A stretch of DNA of 64,000 nt from assembly GCA_033977485.1 (NCBI GenBank), contig CM066989.1, positions 98,599,887-98,663,886 on the forward strand. The letters run 5' to 3'. Below the pieces are notes generated by a model. That model saw nothing but the letters and a program-made list of their open reading frames with translations. It was not told the origin of the DNA and did not search any database. Positions 1 to 12,720 of the stretch are shown here, piece after piece. This stretch comes from Hydrangea macrophylla (lineage: Eukaryota > Streptophyta > Magnoliopsida > Cornales > Hydrangeaceae). The stretch's first letter is position 1, and each line of letters opens with the position of its first letter. Made by a program: the position numbers and the translations under genes.

Positions 1-1233
1 ACATAAGTCATAGATGACTATTCATCCGGGAGGTAAGAAGATGGACATAGTTTGAAGAAGAATTTCTGGTTATAAGGGATGAAGAGAGTGCTGAGTATGT
101 AGCTCAATGTCTTACTTGTAAACAAGTAAAGACAGAACATCAGAAACCACTTGGATTACTACAACTATTACCGATTCCCCAATGGAAATGGGAACACATC
201 ACCATGGATTTTGTAGTAGGTTTGCTGAAGTCACAGCAGAACCACGATGCTATTTGGGTAATCATGGATCGACTTACGAAGATGGCACATTTTATTGCCT
301 ACAGCATGACATTTGAGTCAGATGTATCTAACGCACATTGTACGGTTATACGGTGTACCTATTTCTATCGCGTTAGATAGGGATTCAGGCTTTATTGCAG
401 AATTCTGGAAGAGTCTCCAAATAGCGATGGGAACAACACTGAACTTGAGTTCAGCTTTTCATCCGCAGACCGACGATCAGACAGAATGAGTCAATAAAGT
501 GATGGAGGACATGCTACATGCTCGTGTTATTGATTTTGAGAGTTCTTAGGAGATGCACCTGCCATTGATCGAGTTCGCCTTCAACAATAGTTACCATACG
601 AGCATAGGGATGATGCCATTTGAAGCTTTATACGGAAGACCTTGCCGATTGCCACTATGTTGGGCAGAAGTTAGAGATACTCAACTTCTTGGACCAAAAA
701 TGGTACAAGAAACTTGCAAGAAGATCCAGATTGTATGTAAGAAGATGAAGAAAGCTCAGACCCAACACAAGAGTTATGCTGACCAGCGATGCAAAGACTT
801 GGAGTTTGCAGTTGGAGACCACGTGCTACTCAAGGTTTCACCTATTCGAGGGATTGTCAGATTTGGGCAGAAGATAGGCAAGCAATCGCCGTAATTTGTC
901 GGACCTTTCAAGATCCTAGAGCATATTGGAAAAGTTGCATATCGACTCGCATTGCCGCCAAAGGTGTTAGGAGTGCACAACGTGTTCCACATCAATATGC
1001 TACAGAAATGTGCTTATAACCCAGCGCATGAGATTAACTTCGAGGATATTGAAATCAATGATAATGTGACATTCAATGAAGGACCAGTGCGGATTCTAGA
1101 TTGAGGGATCAAGAAGCTCAGAAACAAGGAGATTCTGTTGGTGAAGATTCAGTGGAAGCATCATAACAAAAGAGAAGCTTTGTGGGAGCTAAAGTCAGAG
1201 ATGCGAGAGAAGTTTTCATTTTTGTTTTAGACC
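1..1233 (+). pseudogene. Decayed Ty3/gypsy chromovirus pol: integrase core to chromodomain
   Basis: This is the 3' part of a chromovirus polyprotein. About 190-300 reads as integrase core (WEHITMDFVVGL, then MDRLTKMAHFI). 553-894 carries the late integrase segment (FAFNNSYHTSIGMMPFEALY, then a KSYADQR stretch). About 1097-1230 resembles a chromodomain (ILLVKIQWKHHNKREALWE). It is not functional: stops occur at 547-549, at the end of the 553-894 frame and at about 1102, and the frame shifts between blocks. The gag, protease and RT portions would lie left of the window. In this family the integrase inserts the cDNA and the chromodomain guides it to chromatin. The closest lineage by motif is Tekay/Del-like, which is an inference. 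Confidence 0.8.
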
Positions 1234-1279
1234 TCAATTTGTTTTCAATTTTGAGAATGAAATCCTTAATGAGTGTGGA

Positions 1280-3030
1280 TGATGTAATAGCTAGTATTTT
1301 TAGTATTTTTATTTATACAAAGAGACTCTAGATACTTCCCTTCACCATACTTGAAGTTTTACTTTCACTTAATCGAAGTCCTTTCAAGCGATTGAGAAAT
1401 TTTGAGTTCAAGCGATCGAACCCTGTTTAATCGATAAAAAACCTATCGACATGTATTTATGACATTGTCCCCACTTCAATCGATCAAATTGGTCTCAATC
1501 GATTAAACCTGGCTGATCTATTTTCAAGCGATCGAAGTAGCTTCGATCGATCGAATGCGCCTGGATATTTTATCTCAGTTCACACAAACATTACCACCTA
1601 CCCACCCCATTCTTTATATATATATGTGATATAGTTGTATGTGTTTGGGTTGTTAAACCCACAGAGAGAGTTAGAGAGGGAGTGTGTGCCTGTGTTCATA
1701 TATATACACACATCCATATATTTATATGACACATATATATAGTCAGAGAGAGAGACAGACAGACAGACGAGAAGAAGAAGAGAAAGAGAAGGAGACAGAG
1801 GCAGAAAGAGAAGGGGCAAAAACAGAGGAGAGAGATAGAGGAGCTCTATTGGAGGCCACCAAGCTTTGGAAGTTTCCAAACACACCCTTACAACATTCGG
1901 TGAGTTCCAAACTCACTTGGTAGTATTAGTGTATGTTTTACAAGTTTTTAGATGTTTAATATTGACCCCAAACACCCTCTAGTACTTCTGGACGTTCACT
2001 GCCAGAATATAAAGAAGACGACTTTCGAGCGATTGAACTAGGTCCAATCGATCGAGCACACTGAGTCTCAATGGATCGAAATGACTTCAATCGATCGAGA
2101 CCACCTTCACTTCAATCGATCGAGCATACTTCAATCGATCGAACTTCACTCTCTTCGATCGATTAAGATGACTTCATTTGATCGAACCAAATAGAATTTG
2201 GATGTTTCCTTTAAGTTATAGTTCATAATGCTTAGCTATTTAATTGATGTTCCATGTTCTTTTTATACAATATTGTGGATTAAGGGTTGATGGGGTACGA
2301 TAATGGGTATGAGTATCCTATGGTGAGTAACATATTTGGGTTTGGAATATTAGTAAGGGTCGTGCGATAGTAAATGTGGTGTTTAGTCAAGCGTATGATT
2401 CACTTAGGTTGAATCTGATAAGCGAGTAACAGGGATTTGACCAGGATCGTGGGAGCTATGGGTGTACAGTACTCGCAAGTGTTATTAAAAGCAATGAACA
2501 ATAGGAGTTCTTAAAAGCAGTGAACAAGAGTAATAGTGCATCTATAGACTAGTCGTTATATGAGAACAATGTATAGTGTTGCAAGAGTTCTTAAAAGCGG
2601 TGAACAAGAACTCTAGTATGTCGTGATGATATAATCAGTTCAGTATAGCCAGTTAAGGTCGATACAGCCGGTCTTAGAGTTTGAAGACGTTAAGAATCGC
2701 GTGATGAGTTCAGAATAAAAAGCAAGATATTATTAGTATCACTGCTATATATATCGTTCATAATTGGTAATTATGTTATACCTATGATACCGTGAGAGTT
2801 TTTATTCACTCAGCTGAAGTAAGCTGACGGGATTTATGCATGGACATTCCCCGTCCAATCTACCCTATCCCTCTTAATGCAGGTGATGGAGCCTACGATG
2901 ATGGCTATTACCCGGAGTTGGATTATGTAGAGGTGGCCCCACTAATGACGATTATACTGGGGAAGATTACTACACTGACGACTACCCTTATGCTAGCTAG
3001 ACAAGAAAAAGTTATATCTACTTTATAAAA
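1280..3030 (+). repeat. Probable LTR or LTR-derived sequence downstream of the chromovirus
   Basis: This region follows the chromodomain stop, where a 3' LTR is expected, and a TGATGTAATAG start is possible at 1280. It holds GATCGA-type motifs in two clusters, AT and GA microsatellite at about 1615-1830, and short direct repeats of a TTCTTAAAAGC-GTGAACAAGA type near 2508 and 2590. A 62-codon ORF at 2840-3028 has no recognisable domain. I could not find a matching 5' LTR or a secure right end, so the boundaries are approximate. Confidence 0.35.
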
Positions 3031-3680
3031 GCATCACTACACCAAAAGTGCCAAACTAGTATTTATAAATTACATCTTATAATTCTCTATGTAAATAGTA
3101 TTTATATCCATTTGATAAATAATAAAAGCATCACCACACCAAAAGTGCCAAACTAGCACATTTTGCGCATTTCCATCTGGCACTGTTTATAACAGTACCA
3201 AGTTTAGGTACGGTTTTAGGCAAATTTGGAGTGGTTGGGAACAATGCTAATTCTGGCACTATTTCAAGCAGTTCCAGTTTGAATATTAAAAGTGCCAAAA
3301 AAAGAAAAGAAAAGAAAAGGTTGACCATGTCACCATCTATAAACATTGAATGGCCAGGATGGAGCCTTGAATTAAGGTGAATGGCTGAGATTGGTATGAT
3401 TTCAAAATTTGAGAAAACCCTAACCCACTACTTCTCACTCCCTCATTCAGTCATAGACTTCTCTCTACCCTATCCCCTCCCTCTTTAAGTCCCTCTTGGT
3501 TCATTGTTGCTACCACCCCCCACCACCGTCGGCCATCGTCACCACCTCTTTCCCCAAATCACCAGTGGACATCGCCGTCGCTGACCACACACCATTGTTG
3601 ACCACACATCTACTCTCTCTCTCTCTCTCTCCTAACCACATTCTCTTCCATACAAAAACCAAAGGGAGAGAGGAAACCCA

Positions 3681-3995
3681 ATGGAGGAAGACGAAGGAGG
3701 AGAGGAGCATCTATTCAAGGTAGTGATAATCGGAGACTCAGTAATTCGCAAATAGAACCTCCTCTCTCGTTATGCTCACAACGAGTTCAAACCTTACTCC
3801 AAGGCCACCAGCGGAGTTGAGTTCCAGACTCAGGGCATGGAGATCGATGGTAAAGAGGTAAAGGCCCAGATTTGGGACACCGCTAGCTAGGAACGCTTCC
3901 ACACTGTCACTTCCACCTACTATCGTGGCATTGTCAACACAGTCCTTGTCTACGATATCACTGGTCATACCACTTTCGACAGCATCCCCACTAGC
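3681..3995 (+). pseudogene. Broken RabA-type (Rab11-like) small GTPase fragment captured in transposon
   Basis: From the ATG at 3681 the frame reads as the N-terminal half of a plant RabA GTPase: an acidic leader, LFKVVIIGDS, the effector/switch I region ([11 protein letters not shown]), then KAQIWDTA and YYRGIVNTVLVYDIT. Rab proteins are GTP-dependent regulators of vesicle traffic. This copy cannot work. The P-loop lysine is followed by a stop (3753-3755), the loop glycine is lost (GDSVIRK), and a second stop (3888-3890) replaces the catalytic glutamine of the DTAGQE box. Similarity ends near 3995 in the middle of the domain. About 250 bp upstream is pyrimidine-rich and looks like a captured 5' UTR. 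RabA5-like is the best guess for the subgroup. Confidence 0.75.
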
Positions 3996-3999
3996 TCAA

Positions 4000-5280
4000 C
4001 GAGCTCAATAATAAGCAAATAAATCATATTACACATATATATACACATACATACACACTGCCTATATTGTGATTTGTGTTTTTTGTTTTATGTAAAGAAG
4101 ATCTATATAGCTATCTATTTCGGAGAATGTTTTTTGGCTCCCCAAATGTGATGAGTGAGAGAGAAGAGATAGGGGCTAGTTACAACAGTTCAGAGATCTT
4201 TGAATATTAATTAAAAATTAAAGGTTAGCTAAAATGGGGAGAAAATTTAGGGACCATGGTTGGGGACCCCTCATAATTTCTTTTTATGGGTTTGGTTGGG
4301 GACCATGAGTTTCTCAGGATTTCAAAATCATCTTCAAAATTTTACGAGATGCCTAACATGCCCACTCCATACTTTGACATAGTTTTACATTTATTGCTGA
4401 ATGATTTGGTATAATGTGAGTTGCAAAATGATTTGGTTTTAATTGGTATAGTTCTGTATAAAGCTATGGAGTACATATTCCTTCCAATGTTGTAGCTGAT
4501 TGAGTTTTGATATTAGAAATTGTTTTGGATTCACCTCTAAATTTATCTCGCTCTTTGTTCTTTCAATTAATATTATAGTAAGGAGATTGCAGAAGAGATT
4601 GCTAGGGCCTAAGGTAATTGTAATTGCTAACTTAAAGTAGATGCTAGATTTCATTTAATTTTTCTTTGATCCCTCTTCTTTTCATTTATTTTTCCCATTT
4701 AGACTTGGTTCCCATTTTTATTCCTCTATGTTCCTACTTTTTAGTTAAATTTAGTTGGAGGTGTTTGGTTTGATGATGGCAATCTGCAGCTTGAGCCATT
4801 GTTCAATTTGGGAAGTTGTTAAGTTATGGGTACTTCTCTCTCTAATTCTTCCCTCTCTTGGGATTGTTAATGGTGGGTATTTCTCTCTCTAATTATTCCC
4901 TTTCTTGGGATTATTTTCATTCAATTCTCTTACAACTTGTCCCCGCTCGGTATATCCGTACGGTTATATTCATTTTGGAACTTTGCATCTTGTTTCATAT
5001 TCTTCCTCCTCTCTTTCATTGACCCTATTTGGTTTGCGAATTTATATAAGGAAAAGGAAAAGGAAAAGCAAAGGGAAATAAGAAGAAAAACTCTCAACTA
5101 ATTCATTCGGGCGAGACATCTTACGATTTTTTGCTCAGATTAATAGTAGACATAATGGAATTTTGGTAAACTGCTCTCAGTACCAGTTGTTTGGAAAGGA
5201 CATGTATGAAGAATTTTGGCATTTTAAATTTGGAACAAGGAAATGGTACTATGTTTAGTTGCAAAAATGATCAATGTTTT
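4000..5280. other. AT-rich stretch without recognised gene
   Basis: No coding region or family is recognised. There is an imperfect tandem duplication of about 45 bp at 4832-4912 (two copies of a TTCTCTCTCTAATT-TTCCCT-TCTTGGGATT type). The text around 4240-4310 repeats GGTTGGGGACC twice. Confidence 0.5.
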
Positions 5281-7150
5281 TGTCATGCCCCGGATCCACA
5301 CATATGAATCTAGGTCACGTGGCACACCACTGAGGCTCATCCAACTCATAAAACAACTCTAGTAGTGGAAAAGAAACTTAAAAACAATATTGAGTATTCA
5401 ACTCTTTTGAAAACAATACCCTCCGAGTTGTAAAATCAGTATAAATTTGAAAACATCATTATATTTTGAAGCAAATGAATTATGTTAAAAGGGTCCTAAT
5501 GGTACCCTAAAAATCAATCAAAACATTAAAATAATTTTCAGAATGGGTAGAAAAAGAAAACATATAGGGGGTATTTCAACCTGTCGAACTGCCCCGCTGG
5601 ACCGGTCGAATGGGGTCTAGGTAGAACCCAACCTCCAAAAGACCGTATTCAACTTTGCTAATGTTTTTTGCAACGCCGTTAATTACCGACGCTTATGTAT
5701 TAAACACCGTTATTTCCCAGCGCTTCCGTGTCAAATGCCACTAATAAAACAATGCCTATTTAACCAAAAGAAACCAAACTAAACCAAACCAAACCATTTC
5801 AACCCATACTACATCAAAAGCTTGTAAAACATTTGGAATGGAAGCAAGAACATGTACAAGGCTATTATTAAATTCTATTACAAGTTCCTTTCAAAAACAA
5901 CTAAATAACATTTTATTGCAAAACTACGAGATAAACATGATGAGTCTCCTTTTAAGTGAACACCTGACATCCTGTGATCACTTCCCCGACTCCTCGCCGG
6001 CATTAACACCTACAATGGTTATTTAAATAACCACACATATATTGATTTGTTTAAACTAACGCTCAATAAATAATCGATGATGCACATGAATGATAAACAT
6101 GCTCACATTCACATCACTACATTTCATACTAGTCTGCGAAGTCTCACGTGTACGGTCCACACTCCTAGTTTACGACTCCTTGGCAATAAGTTCACGCAAC
6201 TAGGTAAGACACACGTCTCTTTTCTTCAAACGTGCGACCTCATGCCTAGAACGGCTCCACAACAATGGCTTGGTATACGCACTCCTTTGACCCCAAATAG
6301 CAACTAAACATGCTCAAACACATTTCACCGTACTTTCGACATAAGTCAAACATTTCACAGTGCAATTGGGCCTACTTATCAATGCAATCGCCCAATATGA
6401 ACTAAACAAGGTCAAGCTATGAATTGAAACATGCTTTTCATACAAAACATGAATATATATCAAGAAACAAAACACATAGTTGAATCACTGACCTCGGATT
6501 GATGCTCCTAAATCCCGTTCCAAGGAAAACTCGAGCACAAGGAACATGTAGGAGTCTGTCTAATACAATTTCTATGGATTAAAAGTTCGATTATCATCTT
6601 CTTATGAAAAATCTAGAAAATGAGTTTTCGGAAAACTTATCCATACGAGCCCTAATGGGTTTCAAAATGACTGCCTTACCTTAAGGAGTCCGAATATCCG
6701 ATAAAATATTTTGGTCCATGAACAGATCGCCGTATATAGGCATCGCAAGCTCGAAGATTGAATGTCCCTTTTTCTCTCTCCTCTCTCCTCCTTTTTAGAA
6801 GCAATTTAGGTTTTGTATACAAAATATCTCACACTTTACTATATATAGTTTTTACTTTTCCAAATACCATTTAGATCCCCTCAAGGTCTTAAGCCCTCGA
6901 TTTATCATCCCTAGTAATAAACATCGAACTTAACTAGTTTTTCACTAAGTTCAATCTGTTTGGTTGCTAAAATGCAGTCCTACATAGTTTTATGAAAATA
7001 CTAATTAGCCTACCAATTATGTAGCGTGTTAATTCGTCCTCACAAGAATACTAAAATTAACGTTAGAAATAAATTCTAAACCACATAATAATATAGATGG
7101 TAAAATACACACGTAAACATTTATTTTCAAATAAACATTTAGGGTATTCT
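5281..7150 (-). repeat. LTR-like sequence, probable solo or truncated gypsy LTR
   Basis: The block opens with TGTCATGCCCCGGATCC at 5281. Read on the minus strand it ends in GGGGCATGACA, the style of chromovirus LTR ends in this window (compare 21081-21090 and 28936-28945). The interior is non-coding. Most of it (from about 5515) recurs inverted at 61750-63379. I could not fix the other boundary, and no coding region of a parent element adjoins it. Confidence 0.35.
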
Positions 7151-7823
7151 GTAATGACCGTCTCAATCTCGGAGAGACTTCATAGCATCAAAACATCCAT
7201 TCTACACTGTCTCAGAGGGTTCTCTTACACAAACACCCAAATTGACTCGTGAGTTACAACTCACTCACACATGTGCCACAATTGACAATACACATCACAT
7301 CACATTATCATACATGATAAATGAAATGAATTATGATTAACCCGCACATGGGTTTTATAGTTTTTGTGGTCTAATAGATACTAATGAAGATAATTATCTC
7401 TCTAAAATTATCCCCTTTTTTCACACTGAAGAGTGGAATATTCAAAGGTTTATGACCAAGGGTTGATTATGTGTAGCCAATAAAAGAAAAAAAAGATACG
7501 AAGAATGAAGAGATTTGAAAATTAGAAGCTAATGGAATCAAATAATTATACGAGAAACATGTTTGTGTGCTATATAATGTGTCTACTTGAACTCTTAGCT
7601 CCGTTTTGAATGCAGGTTTGGAGGAGGACAACAAAAAAGGGAAAGTATAAGTACTGCTTCTGCTGCTCTGTGTGTGTGCATTTTTTTCGTAAATACTTAC
7701 CCTTTAACATGTGATTCTACTTGATAGAGAAAAGTGTTGAAGGCACTACAGCGGCCATAACTTCTATTTTGGCTGCCTACTTATTTTCCTTCAACTTCTA
7801 GCAATAACCAGATATATCTCTAT

Positions 7824-7827
<4 letters not shown>

Positions 7828-7914
<87 letters not shown>

Positions 7915-7927
7915 CAGATATCTCTAC

Positions 7928-7985
<58 letters not shown>
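7828..7985. repeat. (TC)n microsatellite
   Basis: Nearly pure TC dinucleotide runs are interrupted by a short CCAGATATCTCTACACAGG spacer, which itself repeats the sequence just before the first run. The matching part of the inverted arm (about 61020-61090) has a CA-type tract instead and lacks this long run, so the TC expansion is specific to this copy. Confidence 0.9.
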
Positions 7986-7988
<3 letters not shown>

Positions 7989-9393
7989 TGTGTGTATATG
8001 TGTTGCCGTCGACACTATTCGTAACCATTGTTACATTTTATCCAAGAATTAAAACTATAGGTTACTTATGTGAGTTTGTTTTCCCTCTTGACGTATATGT
8101 GTATATACATACACATTTTGTTGGTGAATGATCAAACTTCCATTATAGCCAAAGAACATTAGAAGGGAACAAAGGCCATCATCAGCACTCCATCTAATAA
8201 ATGGGTTTGGCTAGACTTTAATTGTTAACTGGATTCAATCCTTGTCCCCTTTGGAAAGTCGTGTCATACTAAGAGTATCTTTTCTTTACTTAGTACAGTA
8301 CCATTAATATGTTGTAACATTTTTATTTTTCTAGTCATGGTTTTAAATAGGGGGATATGGGTTCACTATTTCTTTGTAGGAATAGTCACTATGACTGCAT
8401 GTATTTAAAATGTGATCACACTACCTTGTTTATCTGTTCCATCCTTTTCTTCTTCCAACCAATACATGGTCATATAACTTTCTTTATGTGTTGAATCCTT
8501 GGTGTTATACTGTTGACTACTATTCAGTCTATTCTCTATTACTACTCTTGAGAACAAATACTAACTAGTCAATTTTCCCACCATGTTCCTTCAGGCTTTG
8601 TTTGTGTTACAAATTTATCTTGGGAAAGGAAAACTGTTTCTAGAAATGGACTCTGATGGCGGCTTATAGAGGCCAATTTGGACTTTTGTATGGTTGAAGA
8701 AAACAAGAATTTTGGTCACAATAAGACTCAAATACATGATCACAAAGTGGCTGAGATAAGGAAGATAGAGACCCATAAATTACCACATCTATAATTAATA
8801 AACAACAATTCAACAGCGGTATTATAAGAATTTAGTGTTTATTGCTGATTATGATTGTAATTCATTTTCAACCATAGTACTATTTTATTTGGTGCATGCA
8901 CAGGGTGACTCTTAAAACCAATAAGAGGCGATACGTAGTTGAAAGTTCTCCAATAAATTATTCAAAATACATAACCTCATGATTTCATTATTCTTCATAA
9001 GATTTCCCTAAGTATTTCTAAAGATCATTATTTGGGAACATTTCTTGTAGACAATACTTCCAGGCACAATCTGGTTGATTAAATAAAATAAATATTAATA
9101 AAAAAAATGAACTTTTTATCTCTAGGATCTCCCCTCGAACTATAGGGAGAAATTATTGCTTACTTTCCAGTAGCATCTCCTCTTTCACTATATTATACAC
9201 CTCCCCCCCCCCCCTCAATTTGGTGCTAATGAATTTCTATATTTCAAGCACAAATTAAGCAAGCTATCAACACTAGAAAAAAAAATAAAAAAGCCGACGT
9301 ACAACAAATTTTAGAGCCACGTACTGGAAATGAAATTCAAACAACAAAGAAAAGCATTGATGAGGAAGATAACAAACCTTCAAACCCTAGAAA

Positions 9394-9439
9394 ATGGTGA
9401 AGCTTCAAGGAAATGAAAATAAAATTCTGGTATGCCTTT

Positions 9440-9472
<33 letters not shown>

Positions 9473-9490
9473 GGGCTAAGGTTTCGGAGG

Positions 9491-9523
<33 letters not shown>

Positions 9524-9961
9524 CGATGAAGGGCGGTGGACGCAGTAGGGAGGAAGAGAGGTGGAGGAGGAAGAGAGAGGTGTCGGTGTTTAGGTCGACC
9601 TTTTTCTCTCTCTCTCTCTCTCTCCCTCTCTCTCCCTCTATCTCTCTTTGTCTCTCTCTCTCTCTCCCATCTCTATCTGTCTAATGTTTGGTGATATTCG
9701 GGGAAAACCAAATATTTGGGGAAGGGGGGAGGGGGGTGGGTTTTTGGGTTTGGGAGTGATCATTGATGCCATATTTGTCACTGTTAATGACAGTGACAAT
9801 TTCTTAATAAACATTGTCACTGTCTATAGCAGTGACAAAGTATTACTTTTGTCACCAATTCTATTTGTCATCATCACAGACAGTGACAGTTTTGTCACTG
9901 TCATTAGCAGTGACAAAGCTAGCAAAAATAAGGATGACAAATCTGTTGTTTTGTTGTAGTG
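9394..9961 (-). mobile_element. Terminal part of CACTA 'family Y', copy 1
   Basis: The plus strand ends in TTTTGTTGTAGTG at 9961, the inverse of a CACTA terminus. About 190 bp before it carries several TGTCACTG / CAGTGACA subterminal repeats (9775-9940). The mirror copy starts with CACTACACCAAAACAACA at 59101. Upstream are TC microsatellites at 9440-9475 and 9605-9665. Only one end of the element is recognised, and its other end was not found. Confidence 0.6.
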
Positions 9962-11066
9962 TCTAGATTGCTGTTTTCTAATATTTTCTTGAATGCTTAA
10001 ACAACTTCTTAAATTAAAATCAAAATTCTCAAAATGTAATAGGAATGCAAGATAGAGGAAGTGATCTGACTCGCATAGCTTAAAAATATTTATTTATTTT
10101 TCATCCCACTTTGTTTAGGATTCAATTTTCCTCATTGTATTCCTTATTAACTAAACAAAGAAAAATGATTGCCTGAATTTTACTTTGCTCTGTTGCGAAG
10201 GCTCAAAATTTTCAGAATATGGATAGTTTAGAAACAAATGGTTAGCTAGTCTCTTTACTGCTCACTTTAGATAGAGAAATAAGTTATTCACCATTGTATT
10301 TGTCAAATCACTTAAAGACCCATGTTTCGACCGATTTAAAGCTGTGTGTGATCAACGATGTAGGCCAATCCAGATGATTTTGTTGAAATTTTCCTTATTA
10401 TCATGGTTTCGTATTCTTGAACTGGTAGATGATAGATATGGAGTACATGTACGTGTTCTGATTCCTTGTATAGTGTAATGGAGCTCCTTTCAAATTTGGG
10501 TTCAAATTTGCTTTGTACTTATGTTGTTATTCATTGTGTATCTTAAGCTGTCAATTTACAGTTCAAAGTTTGAAATTGAATTGACCATTCTCTTGTACAG
10601 TGGTGAGGCGCCTTGTTGTCATTAATGTTGGTAGTCGGCTTGTGGAAGGATTACATTCTAGATTTAATTTTATGATGGATGAAGAATGAAGAATGAAGAA
10701 TGAAGCAGTTATATGCTAGATTTACATGTTTTTATTTTTTTGTTAGGGGTTGTATTTTAGATTATAAGTTTTAGTTTATTATGTTTCATGTATGCACTGT
10801 TAGATTGCTATGTTTTATGTTGGAGACTTTATTATATATTAATTGATATCTAGAGTTGTGATTCTAGGTGTTATTTGTGATACATGTATTATTGCTATTT
10901 TTCTGTTGGTGTTATGATCCTGCCAAATTTTTTTTTCCCTTAAGAAAAAAAAGCTGGCACGGTTTAAAATCGTTCCAAAGCAGTGCCAAAAGCATGCTAG
11001 ATTAAATTTTTTTTTAACATCAAGACCAAGCTGGCACTATTTTTAGCAGTGCCAAAAGCGTGCCAG

Positions 11067-11969
11067 AATAAAACTGGTCTAAGTGATATTAGAGGACAAA
11101 ACTTTATCTCCTAAAATAAAAGATCAATCAGTGCAGTTAGGAGTAGAACTAGACAGAACAAGACGTCTGTGCCTCATCTATACAATGACTGACTGACCCA
11201 CATACGAATCAGAAACTCCTAGCCAATAATACAAAGAAGGATGACGCACTAATTGGCCTAGAAGGGCAAAAAAGGGTCCTCAACACTAATTACGACTCTA
11301 ATAGGGAAGACCCAGAATAAAAAAATAGAGAAAAATTCCTAATTTGACCAGACGAACCCCTAGAGTTGAAGAAAAAAATGAAATGAAAAAAAATGAAACC
11401 CCACTCCCTTCCAAACCCTAACAGATTCAGCCTCTCCAGTCTAAGAATGAGAAAAAATGAAAGACGAAGCAAGTAGGGGTTCTTTGAAGAACTTACTGGG
11501 GAAGACAGACAAGCTGATCGGAATGCTTCGGAAGCATGGGCAACTTTCTCTCTCTAGAAATGCAGAGTTTTTCCCTTTAAGAATCTCGCAAAATTTGAAT
11601 GCAAAATTAAAGGGGAAAGGCGCCTGGGGTCTCCTATTTATGGATGAACGAAAGGCCCAAATCGCTCCAAATTGGAAGAACAGATCAAACTATGCCCTCC
11701 CAAACCGACAGGCTCCATGTCAGCCGAAGGGCTAGGCATAGTCCTTTCAGCACGCGTTCGCCACCTGGGCACAGAAACCGTTCTCGTATCCTCAACTACC
11801 CTTATCCATCTGTAATCAAGGCAGGTTGATCTGACTAGGGCATCCTCACAATCGACTCTGCAAAATCGCACGGGTTCCTATGTAGTAAATTTCATACTTC
11901 AAACAAGCAAAAGATTTCAAAACTTATCCCGGCGCAGTGCCAATTCAAGACATGGAAATAGGGGGCAGT
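11067..11969 (+). mobile_element. 3' internal end of a Tat-type LTR retrotransposon with polypurine tract
   Basis: The segment ends in a purine-rich GGAAATAGGGGGCAGT at 11954-11969, directly before a TGATACA LTR-like start. Element B of this window has the same 16 bases next to its own TGATACA (seen reversed at 33229-33244), which supports a Tat-type element in plus orientation. Upstream sequence is non-coding or unrecognised. The LTR beginning at 11970 cannot be followed to an end and does not match the LTR of element B, so this is a fragment. Confidence 0.45.
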
Positions 11970-11999
11970 TGATACAACCAAGATGGCTAGAGTATCCAT

Positions 12000-12720
12000 T
12001 ACTCCCGACCGACCACTCTGACCTGACCTGACCTAGCTAGAGGGCTAGTATGTGTTAAGTGTAGAATTAGGTGTAGATTTAGATGTGAGTGTAGCACTAT
12101 TCATATACTAAATATTTAAATATACATAGTTGTTCCAGCTTATAGTTTTGAAACTGTACTAACAGTCCCTTAGAGAGTTAAAAGTCAAGTAAAAAATTTC
12201 ACAATGATTGTACTGACCAGGTTTGTCACCCAGAAACTTTTTTTTCTTTTTCATTTTTTTTTAATGTAAGAATCAAGTGGATCTACTTGTAGCCAACTCT
12301 ATACATGATCATAATTGTGTGATAACCCTGCATAATTATTTCTTTTATGCTATCCAAAACTAAAAAAACATACACAAGTATGATCCCGTTGCTGTGCAAC
12401 TTACCCATCATAACTTTGACACAATAGGTTCTTTTCACTAAAATAAAAATAAAAACGGTTGTAACTAATACTAAACAAGTCTAATTTAGAGAACTCTTGA
12501 CTAAAATTTTCATATTTTAATAATTTTGAAACAATAAATTAAATAATTTCATAGAAAATCAATTTTTTTAATACACCCAAAATACCCTTTAAAAGCAATT
12601 AGTGTCTTTTGCTTTAAAATCAATTATGTCGGTTTGGATTAGCTGGAAAAAAAAAAAAAGAAATATTTTTTTAATTGATAAATATTAAGATGTACGTTTG
12701 GTGTGTTTGGGTTAGCTAAA
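12000..12720. other. AT-rich stretch, nothing recognised
   Basis: No ORF, repeat family or regulatory array could be supported here beyond short homopolymer runs, such as the A run near 12647. Confidence 0.5.

Larger units (their letters stand above)
3035..11066. mobile_element. CACTA-type DNA transposon 'family X', copy 1 (right end truncated)
   Basis: CACTACACCAAAAGTGCC at 3035 and a variant CACCACACCAAAAGTGCC at 3132 match the CACTA superfamily terminal inverted repeat. They are followed to about 3350 by subterminal repeats of a TGGCACTGTT / AACAGTGCCA type. The same subterminal motif class reappears at 10918-11066 in the orientation expected for the opposite end, but the terminal GTAGTG is missing there and similarity stops near 11066. 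The interior contains a captured RabA-type fragment, LTR-like sequence, long TC tracts and the end of a second CACTA (family Y). No transposase gene is visible, so this is either a non-autonomous element or a mosaic of nested pieces. Treating both ends as one element is inference. Confidence 0.45.
5515..11066 (+). repeat. Arm 1 of a 5.5 kb inverted duplication (partner 57994-63379)
   Basis: Successive blocks match the reverse complement of 57994-63379 in order. Examples are the pieces around 5565 and 63325, 5840 and 63070, 7620 and 61290, 9390 and 59600, and 10930 and 58070. The arms differ in microsatellite length and scattered substitutions. Both contain the same nested family Y terminus, so they descend from one composite. 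Confidence 0.85.

Noticed and set aside
7600..7800. Possible captured exon after a TGCAG acceptor
   Set aside because: The reading frame is short and matches no family I recognise; the copy at 61100-61300 is equally uninformative.
7791..8015. Arg/Glu-repeat ORF
   Set aside because: Translation of a TC microsatellite.
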